In this document: positions 10,092 through 19,597 of the stretch, one piece after another
Numbering within the stretch: position 1 is the stretch's first letter
Layout of the letters: each line of letters starts with the position of its first letter
Origin: Gemmata sp.
GTDB lineage: Bacteria > Planctomycetota > Planctomycetia > Gemmatales > Gemmataceae
Direction of reading: 5' to 3'
DNA: 64,000 nucleotides
Assembly (NCBI GenBank): GCA_025055115.1
Contig: JANWYJ010000015.1
Span: 1-64,000 of the forward strand
Notes under the pieces: generated by a model
Told to the model about the DNA's origin: nothing
Database searches by the model: none
Seen by the model: only the letters and a program-made list of their open reading frames with translations
Program-made: the position numbers and the translations under genes

Positions 10092-10233
10092 GCCAGCGCC
10101 GGACGCGCCAGCGCAAGTTGTACTTGAGTCGATGCCGAAGGATGAGCCAGCGCCGGACGCGCCAGCGCAAGTCGTACTTGAGTCGATGCCGAAGGATGAG
10201 CCAGCGCCGGACGCGCCAGCGCAAGTTGTACTT
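10080..10233. repeat. 54-bp tandem repeat, ~2.9 copies, containing the ASST-like gene stop codon
   Basis: gccgaaggatgagccagcgccggacgcgccagcgcaagttgtacttgagtcgat x3. Reads ESMPKDEPAPDAPAQVVL in the +1 frame. Confidence 0.93.
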
Positions 10234-10269
10234 TCGGAGGGAGGGGGCGTCCTAGCCCTCATCGAAACC

Positions 10270-10390
10270 TGCCGTAGCCGGGCCGGTGTCCCCAGCGTGC
10301 GTTGAAATGGGAAGGAAGTCAATCAGTTCCTACTATCCTTGATCTCTTGCCGTAGCCGGGCCGGTGCCCCCAAGGAGCATTGAACAAGGA
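10270..10390. repeat. ~40-bp imperfect direct repeat pair, offset 78
   Basis: tgccgtagccgggccggtgtccccagcgtgcgttgaaatggga and tgccgtagccgggccggtgcccccaaggagcattgaacaagga. Confidence 0.88.
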
Positions 10391-10564
10391 GCATCGAAAA
10401 TCGCCGGTCAGGCTGTGGCGTGGTCGACTTCCTCACACAGAGGGGGCCATCACGTTGGCCGGCATTGGTGGGGCGAAAAAAATCGGACCGCGAGTGTGGA
10501 ATTCTGGGGATTCACACACCTGGTCCGGAAGGACGAGCGATTGGAGGAACGTAAGTGCGACGAG

Positions 10565-10834
10565 CTAGCCGATCGCGGTGGCGTTGGGATCGAAGGGTTG
10601 AACGTTGATCCGTTTGCCACCTTGATCGAAATACACGGTGCCATCGACCAGGGCATGAATATTGCAGTTTTTGGCCATGCGGACGAAGCGGCCCGGAGCA
10701 AATTTCGTCCCGCATTGGGTCACGAGGATGCTGCCGACCTTCACCGCTTGGCCCCCATAGGCTTTCAGTCCGCGACGCTTCGGCAGCGAATCGCGGCCGT
10801 TTTTCACCGAACCTTGACCCTTTTTATGCGCCAT
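10565..10834 (-). CDS. rpmA: 50S ribosomal protein L27
   Basis: MAHKKGQGSVKNGRDSLPKRRGLKAYGGQAVKVGSILVTQCGTKFAPGRFVRMAKNCNIHALVDGTVYF. Confidence 0.93.
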   Translation of the reverse strand: MAHKKGQGSVKNGRDSLPKRRGLKAYGGQAVKVGSILVTQCGTKFAPGRFVRMAKNCNIHALVDGTVYFDQGGKRINVQPFDPNATAIG

Positions 10835-11058
10835 GAGCAGGAACTCCCACACCGGTTATGTCGTCGAATCATCATGGGAAAAGCTATTGTAGCAGCCGAG
10901 AAAGAAGTGGCTACCGAAACCCGTCGCGTGCCAAACCAATCCCGGCATCGGCACTCCGGCCCTGCGACTTTTCATTTCTTTCTCACGCTCAACCGATTAC
11001 AACTCGGATCGATACAATGGTTTGGTGTGATTCGTTCCCTAACCGGTGATCTGCTGCC

Positions 11059-12663
11059 ATGACTCACTTGCGTCTTTTTTCATCGGTTCTTTTGTTCGGG
11101 CTGGCTCTTTCCACAGCGCGCTCGGCGCCGGAAGTCGCCCCCTACCCGACTCCCGCCGGGTATAAAACGGTCAAAACCGCTCTGTCCATTAAAGACAGTT
11201 CGCCTGCTCCGGCGGCCAATACCGCGGCGGGGTATTTGGGTGTGGTGATTGGAGAAAAGAACGGGCGGCCCATCATTGATGCGGTCGCCCCCGATTCACC
11301 CGCCGAAGCTGCTGGATTCCAAGAGGGCGATGTCGTTCTCCGTGTCGACGACAATCACGCGATTTCTGCGGTCTGGGTGCGTGACTGGCTACGAACCAAA
11401 CTCGCGGATGACCGGGTGTCGTTTGTCGTCGAACGCGCCGGTCGCACCCTCACTCTGACGGCGCGCCTCAAAGCCACCAGTTTGCCGATGCGCGCCGGCG
11501 AAGGCGGCGGCATGGGTGGCAAAGGTGGTCGCCCCAGCGGCTGGGACGACCGGCTCCGCCGGGCTTGGACAAAATCCACCTATCGCCTCGCCATCATCGG
11601 TATTGAATATCCCGATGTCAAACACAACCCCAAGATCAAGGATAGCGATTGGGAAGAGTCGATCTTCAGTCTGGGCACCTACACCGGCAAAAGCGCCACC
11701 GGTCAACCGGTCTACGGCAGCATGAACGATTACTACCGGGAAATCAGCTACGGCAAGCTGAAGATCGAGGGGAAGTTCGTGGGTTGGTTTGAGGTGTCGA
11801 AAAAGCGCATGGACTACACCACAGGCAGTGGTACCAGTGCCACTGAGAAAAGCGCTCTGTTGGTGGAGGCTCTTGATTTATTCACCAAAAAAGAAGGTAA
11901 AGAGGCGTTGAAGGACTATAACGGTGTCTTTTTTCTGTATGCCGGCGGCCGCGTGCAGACGACTCGCGGCGGTCTTTACTGGCCGCATCGCGCCAACATC
12001 ACCTATCCGCCTCGCACCGGGACATCGATTCCGTATTTCATCGTGCAAGAGGGTGGCAACACCATGACCGACATCAGCGTGTTCTGCCACGAGTTCGGTC
12101 ATATGCTGGGTCTGCCCGATCTTTATGCCCGCCCCGAACAACCGGGCAGCGAAGGGGTGGGCGTGTGGTGCGCGATGTCTAATCAAATCGGTGGTGGCCG
12201 GCCCCAGCATTTCTCGGCCTGGTGTAAAGAGCAACTTGGTTGGATCAAACCAACCGTGATCGATCCCTCGGTGCGGCAAAAACTCATCCTCGCCCCGATC
12301 GAAGACGACCCCACACAATGCTTCAAGATCAAAATCCGGCCCGACAACAGTGAATACTACCTGCTCGAAGTACGTAAGAAGATCGGTTGGGATTCCCAAT
12401 TGCCCGGTGAAGGGTTACTCATTTGGCGGGTGGTTCGCGGCAAGCCGATTCTGGAAGAGTCGCACGGCATCGAAGGCCCCGAGGGCCCTCGGGTCTACCT
12501 CAGCAGCGTACCTTATCCAAGTGCGTCGAACAACAGCTTCACACCTTTCACCATCCCCAGTAGTAAAGGCCAACTGGGAGGTGATACGCCGGTCTACATC
12601 ACCAACATCACCCGTCTGCCCGATGGCCGCGTGACGTTCCACATCGGTTTCGAGTATCAATAG
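11059..12663 (+). CDS. Secreted PDZ + M6-like zinc metalloprotease
   Basis: Signal peptide; PDZ (AGYLGVVIGEKNGRPIIDAVAPDSPAEAAGFQEGDVVLRVDD); zinc motif HEFGHMLGLPDLY; C-terminal LWWRV-like LLIWRVVRG. Confidence 0.85.
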   Translation: MTHLRLFSSVLLFGLALSTARSAPEVAPYPTPAGYKTVKTALSIKDSSPAPAANTAAGYLGVVIGEKNGRPIIDAVAPDSPAEAAGFQEGDVVLRVDDNHAISAVWVRDWLRTKLADDRVSFVVERAGRTLTLTARLKATSLPMRAGEGGGMGGKGGRPSGWDDRLRRAWTKSTYRLAIIGIEYPDVKHNPKIKDSDWEESIFSLGTYTGKSATGQPVYGSMNDYYREISYGKLKIEGKFVGWFEVSKKRMDYTTGSGTSATEKSALLVEALDLFTKKEGKEALKDYNGVFFLYAGGRVQTTRGGLYWPHRANITYPPRTGTSIPYFIVQEGGNTMTDISVFCHEFGHMLGLPDLYARPEQPGSEGVGVWCAMSNQIGGGRPQHFSAWCKEQLGWIKPTVIDPSVRQKLILAPIEDDPTQCFKIKIRPDNSEYYLLEVRKKIGWDSQLPGEGLLIWRVVRGKPILEESHGIEGPEGPRVYLSSVPYPSASNNSFTPFTIPSSKGQLGGDTPVYITNITRLPDGRVTFHIGFEYQ

Positions 12664-12697
12664 GGCAGTCCACCGAATGTTTGGGAGTGTTGTGTGG

Positions 12698-12725
12698 CAC
12701 GGCTACCCACAAAAGGGTAGCCGTG
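12698..12725. terminator. Terminator-like hairpin (11-bp perfect stem, 6-nt loop)
   Basis: cacggctaccc acaaaa gggtagccgtg just after the M6 protease stop; no long T-run. Confidence 0.6.
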
Positions 12726-12902
12726 TTGGTTAGGAATTGGGTCCATCGTCGCGGGAATTCCTCTCGACACCGTCTGTTCAATTGCTATACAGCCACGTTC
12801 GATACTGTTCGGGGAGCAGTCATTGGGCTGGCTGGTGTGGATCGTCACACAGCGGCCCGGTGGAGCATAGGCAGTGGGGGTGAACTTTCGGGGGGAGGGG
12901 AA

Positions 12903-13523
12903 ATGAAACGACATTTCATCGTCCTGCTGTGGGGTTTGGCCGTGTGGAATAGCGGTTGTGCTTCATCCGCTCGGTATGTGCAGAAGAACGATTTGGAAGG
13001 CACGGGAATTGTCGCGATTCCGGCGAATACGAATGAGTGGCCGACCTATCACCGACGGGAGGCGCTGGCGAAAATTCAAGAACATGTGGGTCCTCATTAC
13101 GAGATCATTTCCGAAATGGAAGTGGTGACCGGTCAAACTACGATCAGTGATGCCCAGGTGAATACGGAATCGCTCAACCAGCGTCGTTTTCCGCGTGGGC
13201 TGAGTGAATTCCAAACGGTGCGTGGTTCGTCCACCACCCGCGACATCACCGAATGGCACATCCATTATCGGCGCAAGCCGCTGCCAGCAGCGAGTTTCAA
13301 CAGTGTGGGCAGCCTTGGTGGGAACCCCACCGCGCCAACCAGTGGTCCGACGCCTTCGGGTCCCTCCCAGCCCGCCAGTGGGGTGATGCCTGCCGGCGGA
13401 ATTCCTCGCACGGCCGCGCCACCGCCGGGCGTTGTGCCCAATGTCCTTCCCAGCGGCGGCCCGACGTCGTCCTTCACTCCGCGGCATCCACCGATCCCAG
13501 AGAAAGCGAACTGTTCAACGTGA
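12903..13523 (+). CDS. Hypothetical lipoprotein
   Basis: MKRHFIVLLWGLAVWNSGCASS lipobox; Pro/Gly-rich tail; RBS ggggaggggaa. Confidence 0.65.
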   Translation: MKRHFIVLLWGLAVWNSGCASSARYVQKNDLEGTGIVAIPANTNEWPTYHRREALAKIQEHVGPHYEIISEMEVVTGQTTISDAQVNTESLNQRRFPRGLSEFQTVRGSSTTRDITEWHIHYRRKPLPAASFNSVGSLGGNPTAPTSGPTPSGPSQPASGVMPAGGIPRTAAPPPGVVPNVLPSGGPTSSFTPRHPPIPEKANCST

Positions 13524-13564
13524 CAATTGCGCTGACAAGCGCAGTTGCGCTCTAGGTTAGCAGT

Positions 13565-14596
13565 ATGAACGAGACACCTGAACTCCGCCGCGATCCGATC
13601 ACCGGGCGGTGGGTGCTGATCGCCCCCGCGCGGGCGCGACGCCCCATCGCCCTGACCGGTCATGTACCCCATGCGCGAACCAACGGCGAGCGGTTCCCGT
13701 GTCCGTTTTGTGCTGGTCAAGAGGCCGACACGCCCAACGAAGTCTTCGCTTACCGCCCACCGGGCAGCATGCCCAACGGTCCGGGTTGGACGCTGCGGAT
13801 CGTGCCGAACATGTATCCGGCTGTACACGTGGAAGCGGCACAACCGGCAGCAATTGTCGCCGAAACCTTCCTCGAATCGGCTCCGGCAGTGGGTTATGCC
13901 GAAGTCCTGATCGACTGCCCACAGCATATCGACAACCCCACGCAACTGTCCGACGTGCAGTTCCGAGATGTCTTTCGCGCTTATCGGGAGCGGATGCGAG
14001 CGCTGGCGGCTGATGGGCGGCTGGCTCATGTCGCGGTGTTCAAAAATGTCGGTGCGGAAGCTGGAGCTTCGCTTGGTCATACCCATTCGCAACTGATTTC
14101 CACGCCCATTGTGCCGGAACTGGTGCAGCACGAACTCACCGCTGCCGAAGGCTACCACAGGCGCTACGGGCGATGCGTGTATTGCGACATGATCGAACGG
14201 GAACTGGCGGACGGTGCTCGGCTGGTCGCTCGTTCCGAGCATTTTATCGCCGTCACGGCCTTCGCTCCGCGGTTTGCATATGAACTTTGGGTTCTGCCGG
14301 TTGCTCATCAAGCGCGTTACGAAGCGATTTCCGATGAGGAGGCGTTGGAACTGGCGGTGTTACTCAAGCGCGTGCTGGGTTCTCTGGATCAGTGCCAGCA
14401 TTTACCGGCGTACAACTGGTTTCTCCACACCACACCGCTGCGGGCGGGCGAACCGCGATATTATCATTGGCATCTGGAAATCACGCCGCGCACAGCGCGA
14501 CCCGCGGGGTTCGAGTGGGGGTTCGGCTGTCACATCACCACCGTGGCTCCGGAAGTGGCGGCCGAACAACTCCGCGCTGCGCTGCCGCCCCCATAA
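13565..14596 (+). CDS. galT: Galactose-1-phosphate uridylyltransferase
   Basis: ELRRDPITGRWVLIAPARARRP, CPFCAG, NMYPAV, VGAEAGASLGHTHSQ, YHWHLEITPR. Confidence 0.92.
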   Translation: MNETPELRRDPITGRWVLIAPARARRPIALTGHVPHARTNGERFPCPFCAGQEADTPNEVFAYRPPGSMPNGPGWTLRIVPNMYPAVHVEAAQPAAIVAETFLESAPAVGYAEVLIDCPQHIDNPTQLSDVQFRDVFRAYRERMRALAADGRLAHVAVFKNVGAEAGASLGHTHSQLISTPIVPELVQHELTAAEGYHRRYGRCVYCDMIERELADGARLVARSEHFIAVTAFAPRFAYELWVLPVAHQARYEAISDEEALELAVLLKRVLGSLDQCQHLPAYNWFLHTTPLRAGEPRYYHWHLEITPRTARPAGFEWGFGCHITTVAPEVAAEQLRAALPPP

Positions 14597-14713
14597 ATTA
14601 AGCGGCAACCACTTCCCCCCCGGGGAACATGGTCCACGACGACGGCACGAACCGACGGCTCGTGATACCGCCGGGGAGTAGCCGCAGACGAACCCGACAG
14701 ACAACCAACACCC

Positions 14714-15322
14714 ATGCGTATCGGCATCTTTGGCGGCACCTTCGATCCTGTTCATGTCGGCCATCTCATCGTGGCGGAACAGTGCCGGGTCCAGGGGCAT
14801 CTAGATGAAGTGTGGTTTGTACCCAGTGCTCAGCCACCCCACAAACCCACCGTTATCACGCGCTTTGAACAACGCTGCGACATGCTGGAACTGGCCATCG
14901 CGGGCCATCCCGCCTTCCGGGTTAATCGCATCGAGAAAGAACGAGCGGAACCAAGCTACACTGCGGTCACGCTGGAACAGCTTCATTTGCGGCACCCCGG
15001 ATATGAGTTTTCCCTGGTATTGGGGTCCGATTGCCTGCCCGATCTGCCGGGATGGTATGAACCGCAGAAGGTGATCGCGTTGGCCGAACTGATTGTGGTG
15101 CCCCGCCCCGGGGGGATGCTGTGGACGGGGGAGCGCCTGGCCCGCGCCTTACACATCGCGGCTACGCAAGTACGGCTGCGTTTCGTGACCTGCCCGATGA
15201 TCGATATTGCCAGCCGGGAGTTGCGCCGGGCCGTGAGCGATGGTTGGAGTATTCGTTATCTGGTCCCGCGGGCGGTGGAGGAATACATCCGCGAACGCAA
15301 ATTGTATGTGTCGGGTGGCTAA
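14714..15322 (+). CDS. nadD: Nicotinate-nucleotide adenylyltransferase
   Basis: MRIGIFGGTFDPVHVGHLIVAEQ; WFVPSAQPPHK; LVLGSDCLPDLPGW; SRELRRAVSDGWSIRYLVP. Confidence 0.94.
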   Translation: MRIGIFGGTFDPVHVGHLIVAEQCRVQGHLDEVWFVPSAQPPHKPTVITRFEQRCDMLELAIAGHPAFRVNRIEKERAEPSYTAVTLEQLHLRHPGYEFSLVLGSDCLPDLPGWYEPQKVIALAELIVVPRPGGMLWTGERLARALHIAATQVRLRFVTCPMIDIASRELRRAVSDGWSIRYLVPRAVEEYIRERKLYVSGG

Positions 15323-15328
15323 GCGATT

Positions 15329-16198
15329 TTATCGTGTTAGTCGGTCGAGGGCTTCTTGGTACTTCGCCAGCGTTTTAGCCACCACTTCTGCGGGTAGGGG
15401 CGGGGGGGGGCTTGCCTTGTCCCAATTTGTCGTTTCGAGCCAATCGCGAACGAATTGCTTGTCGAAGGATGGCGGCGACACACCGGGGTGATAGCGATCT
15501 TTGGGCCAATAGCGGGAACTATCGGGTGTTAAAACTTCGTCGATGAGAATGATTTCCCCGCTGGGCAGCCGACCCCATTCGAGCTTGGTGTCGGCTAATA
15601 GAATCCCGCGGGTTTCGGCATAGTCGGCGGCTCTTCGATAGATATCGAGCGTGCGCGCTTGCAGGGTGCGGGCTGTGTCGCGGCCAACGTGTTGGGCCAT
15701 GGTGTCGAAGGAGATGTTTTCATCGTGCCCGGAGATGGCTTTGGTCGCCGGGGTGAAGATCGGCTCGGGTAAGCGGTCGGCCAGTTGCAGCCCGGCGGGC
15801 AGAGCAATGCCGCAAACGGTTTGCGTCGCCTGATACTCCTTCCACCCCGAACCCGCAAGGTAACCGCGGGCCACACACTCGATGGGAATGACGGTGGTCT
15901 TCTTCACCAACATGGTCCGGCCTTCGAGTTCTGGTTGTCGGAACTCGGGGGGCATGTCGGCGAGGTTGGCGCTGAGGAAGTGGTTCGGCACGCCCAGCCA
16001 CTTGAGCCAAAAGAGTGTCATGGCGGTCAGAATGCGGCCTTTCTGGGGAATACCTGGCTCTAACACGTAATCGAAGGCACTGATGCGATCGGTGGCGACG
16101 ATCACCAGTTGCTCGCCCAGATCGTAGATATCGCGGACTTTGCCGCGTCGCGGCGTGTAACCTGGTACCTGACTGTGCACAAGGGCTTCCGTGGGCAT
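15329..16198 (-). CDS. purC: Phosphoribosylaminoimidazole-succinocarboxamide synthase
   Basis: RRGKVRDIYDLGEQLVIVATDRISAFDYVLEPGIPQKGRILTAMTLFWLKWL; ECVARGYLAGSGWKEYQ; DEVLTPDSSRYWPKDRY. Confidence 0.95.
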   Translation of the reverse strand: MPTEALVHSQVPGYTPRRGKVRDIYDLGEQLVIVATDRISAFDYVLEPGIPQKGRILTAMTLFWLKWLGVPNHFLSANLADMPPEFRQPELEGRTMLVKKTTVIPIECVARGYLAGSGWKEYQATQTVCGIALPAGLQLADRLPEPIFTPATKAISGHDENISFDTMAQHVGRDTARTLQARTLDIYRRAADYAETRGILLADTKLEWGRLPSGEIILIDEVLTPDSSRYWPKDRYHPGVSPPSFDKQFVRDWLETTNWDKASPPPPLPAEVVAKTLAKYQEALDRLTR

Positions 16199-16655
16199 AT
16201 CGTCAATTGGAGCGTGAACTCTGAAACCACCTCGGGCGTCGGCTATTGTAGGACTCCGTCGGGGGACAAGGGCGATTCCATCAGGACCGACTCCTATGCT
16301 CAAGCACGAAACGAAACTGATCAATCCCGATGCGGCCATAATCCCGATGCGGACATGATCGCAACGACCCTGTCGGCTTGCGTGGCCGACACCAACAAAG
16401 ACTGCCTGGTCCGCCAACTGAAAGACAATCCCGTCAAGTGGCGCAAGCTCGCACGCCGGGCCACCAAGATAGCCGAAGGCTGGGAGATGTTTCGCGCGGG
16501 TCGTGGCGGCGTTCCGGCCACGCAGATTCTTATCGCCTGGTGGACCGATCCATTGGGTCGTAAGCATGTGGTCATCCGTGGTTGGCGGATCGAAGACACA
16601 CTAGCCAGGGAGATGTTGGACCGCAAAGCCTTCGAACCCCTGCCATCCTTACTCC

Positions 16656-17290
16656 ATGCCTATCCAGAATAGGCCCGAATACGTGTGTTTACGGAAGTTC
16701 GCTGGACAACCCGAAGAAGTGATCGGTACCTGCGGCTGTGGTGCGGTGGGATCCGTGGCATCGCTCGCGTGGATGGGGGCAACCTGCGGCCCATGCTTCG
16801 ACCGGCAACAAGAAACGGCGCCGAGGCTTTGTACCGTCATACTCCAGGCATGCTGGACAGCGGCCGCGGATCCCTCCGCCACGTGGCTTGCTCACCGGAT
16901 GGCCAGCGTGTGGCCGCTGCGGAAAGCAAATATCGCCAAATCAATCATCTCCTCACCTATTGGGATTGGCCCCGACGAACCCAAACCACCTAGCAACTCA
17001 ACGGGAGTTATATAACGGATCTCGCCATCACCAGCGATGGCCGGCACTTGATCGCTGTCGTTGTGAGTGCCCCATACAACGACAAGGGTTGTCCCGCCCC
17101 CGGCGTGATAACCGTGTTCGATCTCAACGCTGATCCCCCGGTACGCGTCGATCTGAACATGTCGTCGATGCCACCCCCCTACCGCGTTAAGGCCCTACCT
17201 GATCCGAACTTGGCGATCGTGTTGCACCGAGATTCGTCGGGCGTGCAATCGGTCAGCATCCTGCAGATTCCTAGCGGAATATTCGGCCAC
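16656..17290 (+). pseudogene. Possible degraded WD40-repeat protein
   Basis: WD40-like phrases in different frames (RHVACSPDGQRVAAAES; ITDLAITSDGRHLIAVVV...GVITVFDLNADPP), separated by frame changes and stops. Confidence 0.4.
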
Positions 17291-17314
17291 CAATCGACCT
17301 GCCCCCATCCCCCC

Positions 17315-17410
17315 GTCAACAACGACCGTCAACAATGCCCGTCAACAACGACCGTCAACAACGCCCGCCAACTCAACAACGACCGTCAACAACGACCGCC
17401 AACAACGCCC
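17315..17410. repeat. 13-bp tandem repeat, about 7 copies
   Basis: gtcaacaacgacc / gtcaacaatgccc / gccaacaacgccc series. Confidence 0.9.
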
Positions 17411-17524
17411 CGGCGCCCGCGTCGGCGCTTCACCGCGACTGCGGGGGCTAGGATCATGGATGGCATCTGCGGTCCACGGCCGTGAAACCCATGGCCGTGA
17501 GACGCGATCCTGATGGACTGCCGT

Positions 17525-17650
17525 GGACGGAAAACGCGCTACCGGCTTACTTCAAGGGCTGCTAGCACCTTCAAGGCATGCTCTCACGCCGCGGCCGCAC
17601 GCGGGCAATAGCCGGTGGATAGGCAATGCGCTGTCGGCTTACTTCAAGGC
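17525..17650. repeat. ~34-bp imperfect direct repeat pair, offset 92, spanning the transaldolase stop
   Basis: ggacggaaaacgcgctaccggcttacttcaaggg and ggataggcaatgcgctgtcggcttacttcaaggc. The TAA stop (tta, 17639-17641) is in the second copy. Confidence 0.75.
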
Positions 17651-18697
17651 GGCCCGTTTTTGGCCGATCAGTTGGATGAGGGCCTTGTGGGGATCGGCGA
17701 ATTTGGCCAGCCCTTCGCGCATGAGGGTTTCTTCCATCTTCACGGGGTCCACCTTGGCGTCGATCTCGGCCAGGACTTCGGGGGGCGGTAGTTGATCGAC
17801 CATGCGCGTGAACGTATGGCCGCTTTTGAGCACCGCTTCGTTGGTTTCCGGCGGGTTGGTTTCGATGTCGCTGCCCGCGAACGCGACGACGTACTTGATC
17901 GGGTCCGGATTGGGGTTCTTCTTGGTCTTTTTGGCCCCGGTGCTGGCAAAGATCATCTCCTGCTTGCGCGGCATCCTTTTATCGGCCCAGAAATCGCGAT
18001 TCAGCTTCCAAATCCGCTTGGCATTCACAATTCCGACCATACCTTGCGCCGCGGGGGATAGCTCCGGCACATGCTCCTCGGTGTAAACATCCACCCGACT
18101 GACGAAAATACTGTACACCGACTTGACATTCTCCTTATCGGAACGACGTTGAATGCCGCGCCAGACAGCATCGCGGGCGGCCAGATACTGCCGCTCGCTG
18201 AAAATGAGGGTGATATTCGGGCAGACACCAGCGACAACCAGTTCCTCAATCGCCGCCAGGCCGGCCGGTGTCGCGGGAACTTTGATCATCCGGTTCTTGT
18301 GCCCCGCCGACCATTTCTTACCCAACTCGATGTACGCTGCGGTTCGTTCTGCAAGGGTTTTCGGTTGATCCTGATCTTCGAGCAGTGGATCGAGTTCGAA
18401 GCTGACCCAACCATCATCACCGCGTGTGTCGCTCCAGACATCAAGGAAGACATCTTGGGCCATTTTCACCAGTCGATCGGTCATGGCCCAAGCCACGCCT
18501 TCGTCATCCAAGCCTTGGTTGAAGAAAGCTTTCATATCGTTATCGAAGCGGCCGCTGTTGATCAGCCCGGCGATGATGATCGGGTTGGATGTGGCTCCTG
18601 TGGCGCCATGGCGACGATTGAGCTGAATCAGATCGGGATCAACCGAATCGAGCCAGAGTTTGGTACCCGTCGCCACGAGGGATTGCAACGGCGTCAT
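17639..18697 (-). CDS. tal: Transaldolase
   Basis: [81 protein letters not shown]. Confidence 0.92.
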   Translation of the reverse strand: MTPLQSLVATGTKLWLDSVDPDLIQLNRRHGATGATSNPIIIAGLINSGRFDNDMKAFFNQGLDDEGVAWAMTDRLVKMAQDVFLDVWSDTRGDDGWVSFELDPLLEDQDQPKTLAERTAAYIELGKKWSAGHKNRMIKVPATPAGLAAIEELVVAGVCPNITLIFSERQYLAARDAVWRGIQRRSDKENVKSVYSIFVSRVDVYTEEHVPELSPAAQGMVGIVNAKRIWKLNRDFWADKRMPRKQEMIFASTGAKKTKKNPNPDPIKYVVAFAGSDIETNPPETNEAVLKSGHTFTRMVDQLPPPEVLAEIDAKVDPVKMEETLMREGLAKFADPHKALIQLIGQKRAALK

Positions 18698-18860
18698 AGC
18701 ACGTTCTCCGTGGAAAGAAGGGGCGTGGGCCATCTTAGCCCATTGTAGCAGTTGGCAGTAGGTCTGCTGCGAGCGCAGCGCCGGGGTCGGCGCGGTCCGA
18801 CCGACATTCGGAATGGGCCTCGGGGCTAGCTCCTGGCGTGCTCCGTTTGGGCGTGCGCCA

Positions 18861-19037
18861 TTAACGAACCACCGGCTGATAGGTGGGCGTCCCGGGACTA
18901 CGGAAATCGGGCTTGTGCAGACCCAGTTCCCGGCGGAGCCAATGAACAGCTTGCTGAGCGACCGTGGGATGATATGCCAGATACACCAGGCCAGCCAGCA
19001 ACAGCACGGCGATCAGCGTGACGGATACTTTGGGCAT
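18861..19037 (-). CDS. Small single-TM protein, 58 aa (below the ORF track cutoff)
   Basis: Manual translation: [58 protein letters not shown]. Confidence 0.6.
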   Translation of the reverse strand: MPKVSVTLIAVLLLAGLVYLAYHPTVAQQAVHWLRRELGLHKPDFRSPGTPTYQPVVR

Positions 19038-19086
19038 GGCAGGAATTCTCCAGCGTGTGGGCCTTCACAAGCCTAGAACACACGGG

Positions 19087-19587
19087 CTATCGTCGCGCCC
19101 GCGCCAGTAACTCAGCGCGAACCGGTTCGGGCAAAAACTTCGACAAATCGCCTCCCAGCGTCGCAATCTGCCGCAACAGCGATGAGCTGACATGAGAAAA
19201 TTCCTCTTTGGCCATCAAAAAGACCGTTTCGATTTCGGAATCCAAGTTCCGGTTCATCAGCGACATAGTGAACTCATACTCCATATCCGACAAGGTCCGC
19301 AGGCCACGGAGCACCACGCGAGCGCCGCATTGTCGAACAAACGTGACCGCCAACCCTTGGAACGCCAGCACTTCCACATTCGACCAGCCGCGTGTCACTT
19401 CGCGAATCAGCCGGACGCGTTCATCGGTGGTGAAGAGGGTTTGCTTATCCGGATTGATGCCGACCCCGACGATGAGCCGTTCGAAAAGGCGGCTGCCGCG
19501 TTCGATGATGTCCAGATGCCCCCAATGGACCGGGTCGAAGGTTCCGGTATAGACAGCGATGCGCGGATTCAGTGCGCTGTGCGGCAT
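19087..19587 (-). CDS. coaD: Phosphopantetheine adenylyltransferase
   Basis: IAVYTGTFDPVHWGHLDIIERGSRLFERLIVGVGINPDKQTLFTTDERV; RGLRTLSDMEYEF; SHVSSSLLRQIA. Confidence 0.95.
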   Translation of the reverse strand: MPHSALNPRIAVYTGTFDPVHWGHLDIIERGSRLFERLIVGVGINPDKQTLFTTDERVRLIREVTRGWSNVEVLAFQGLAVTFVRQCGARVVLRGLRTLSDMEYEFTMSLMNRNLDSEIETVFLMAKEEFSHVSSSLLRQIATLGGDLSKFLPEPVRAELLARARR

Positions 19588-19597
19588 GGGTTCTCCT

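Noticed and set aside
10260-10400. Insertion sequence or MITE explanation for the repeats
   Set aside because: No transposase ORF, no terminal inverted repeats, and repeat units differ at every locus.
16109-16672. 187-aa ORF between purC and the WD40 remnant
   Set aside because: First part overlaps the purC 5' end and no family recognised; the last ~100 aa may be a gene fragment but evidence is too weak.
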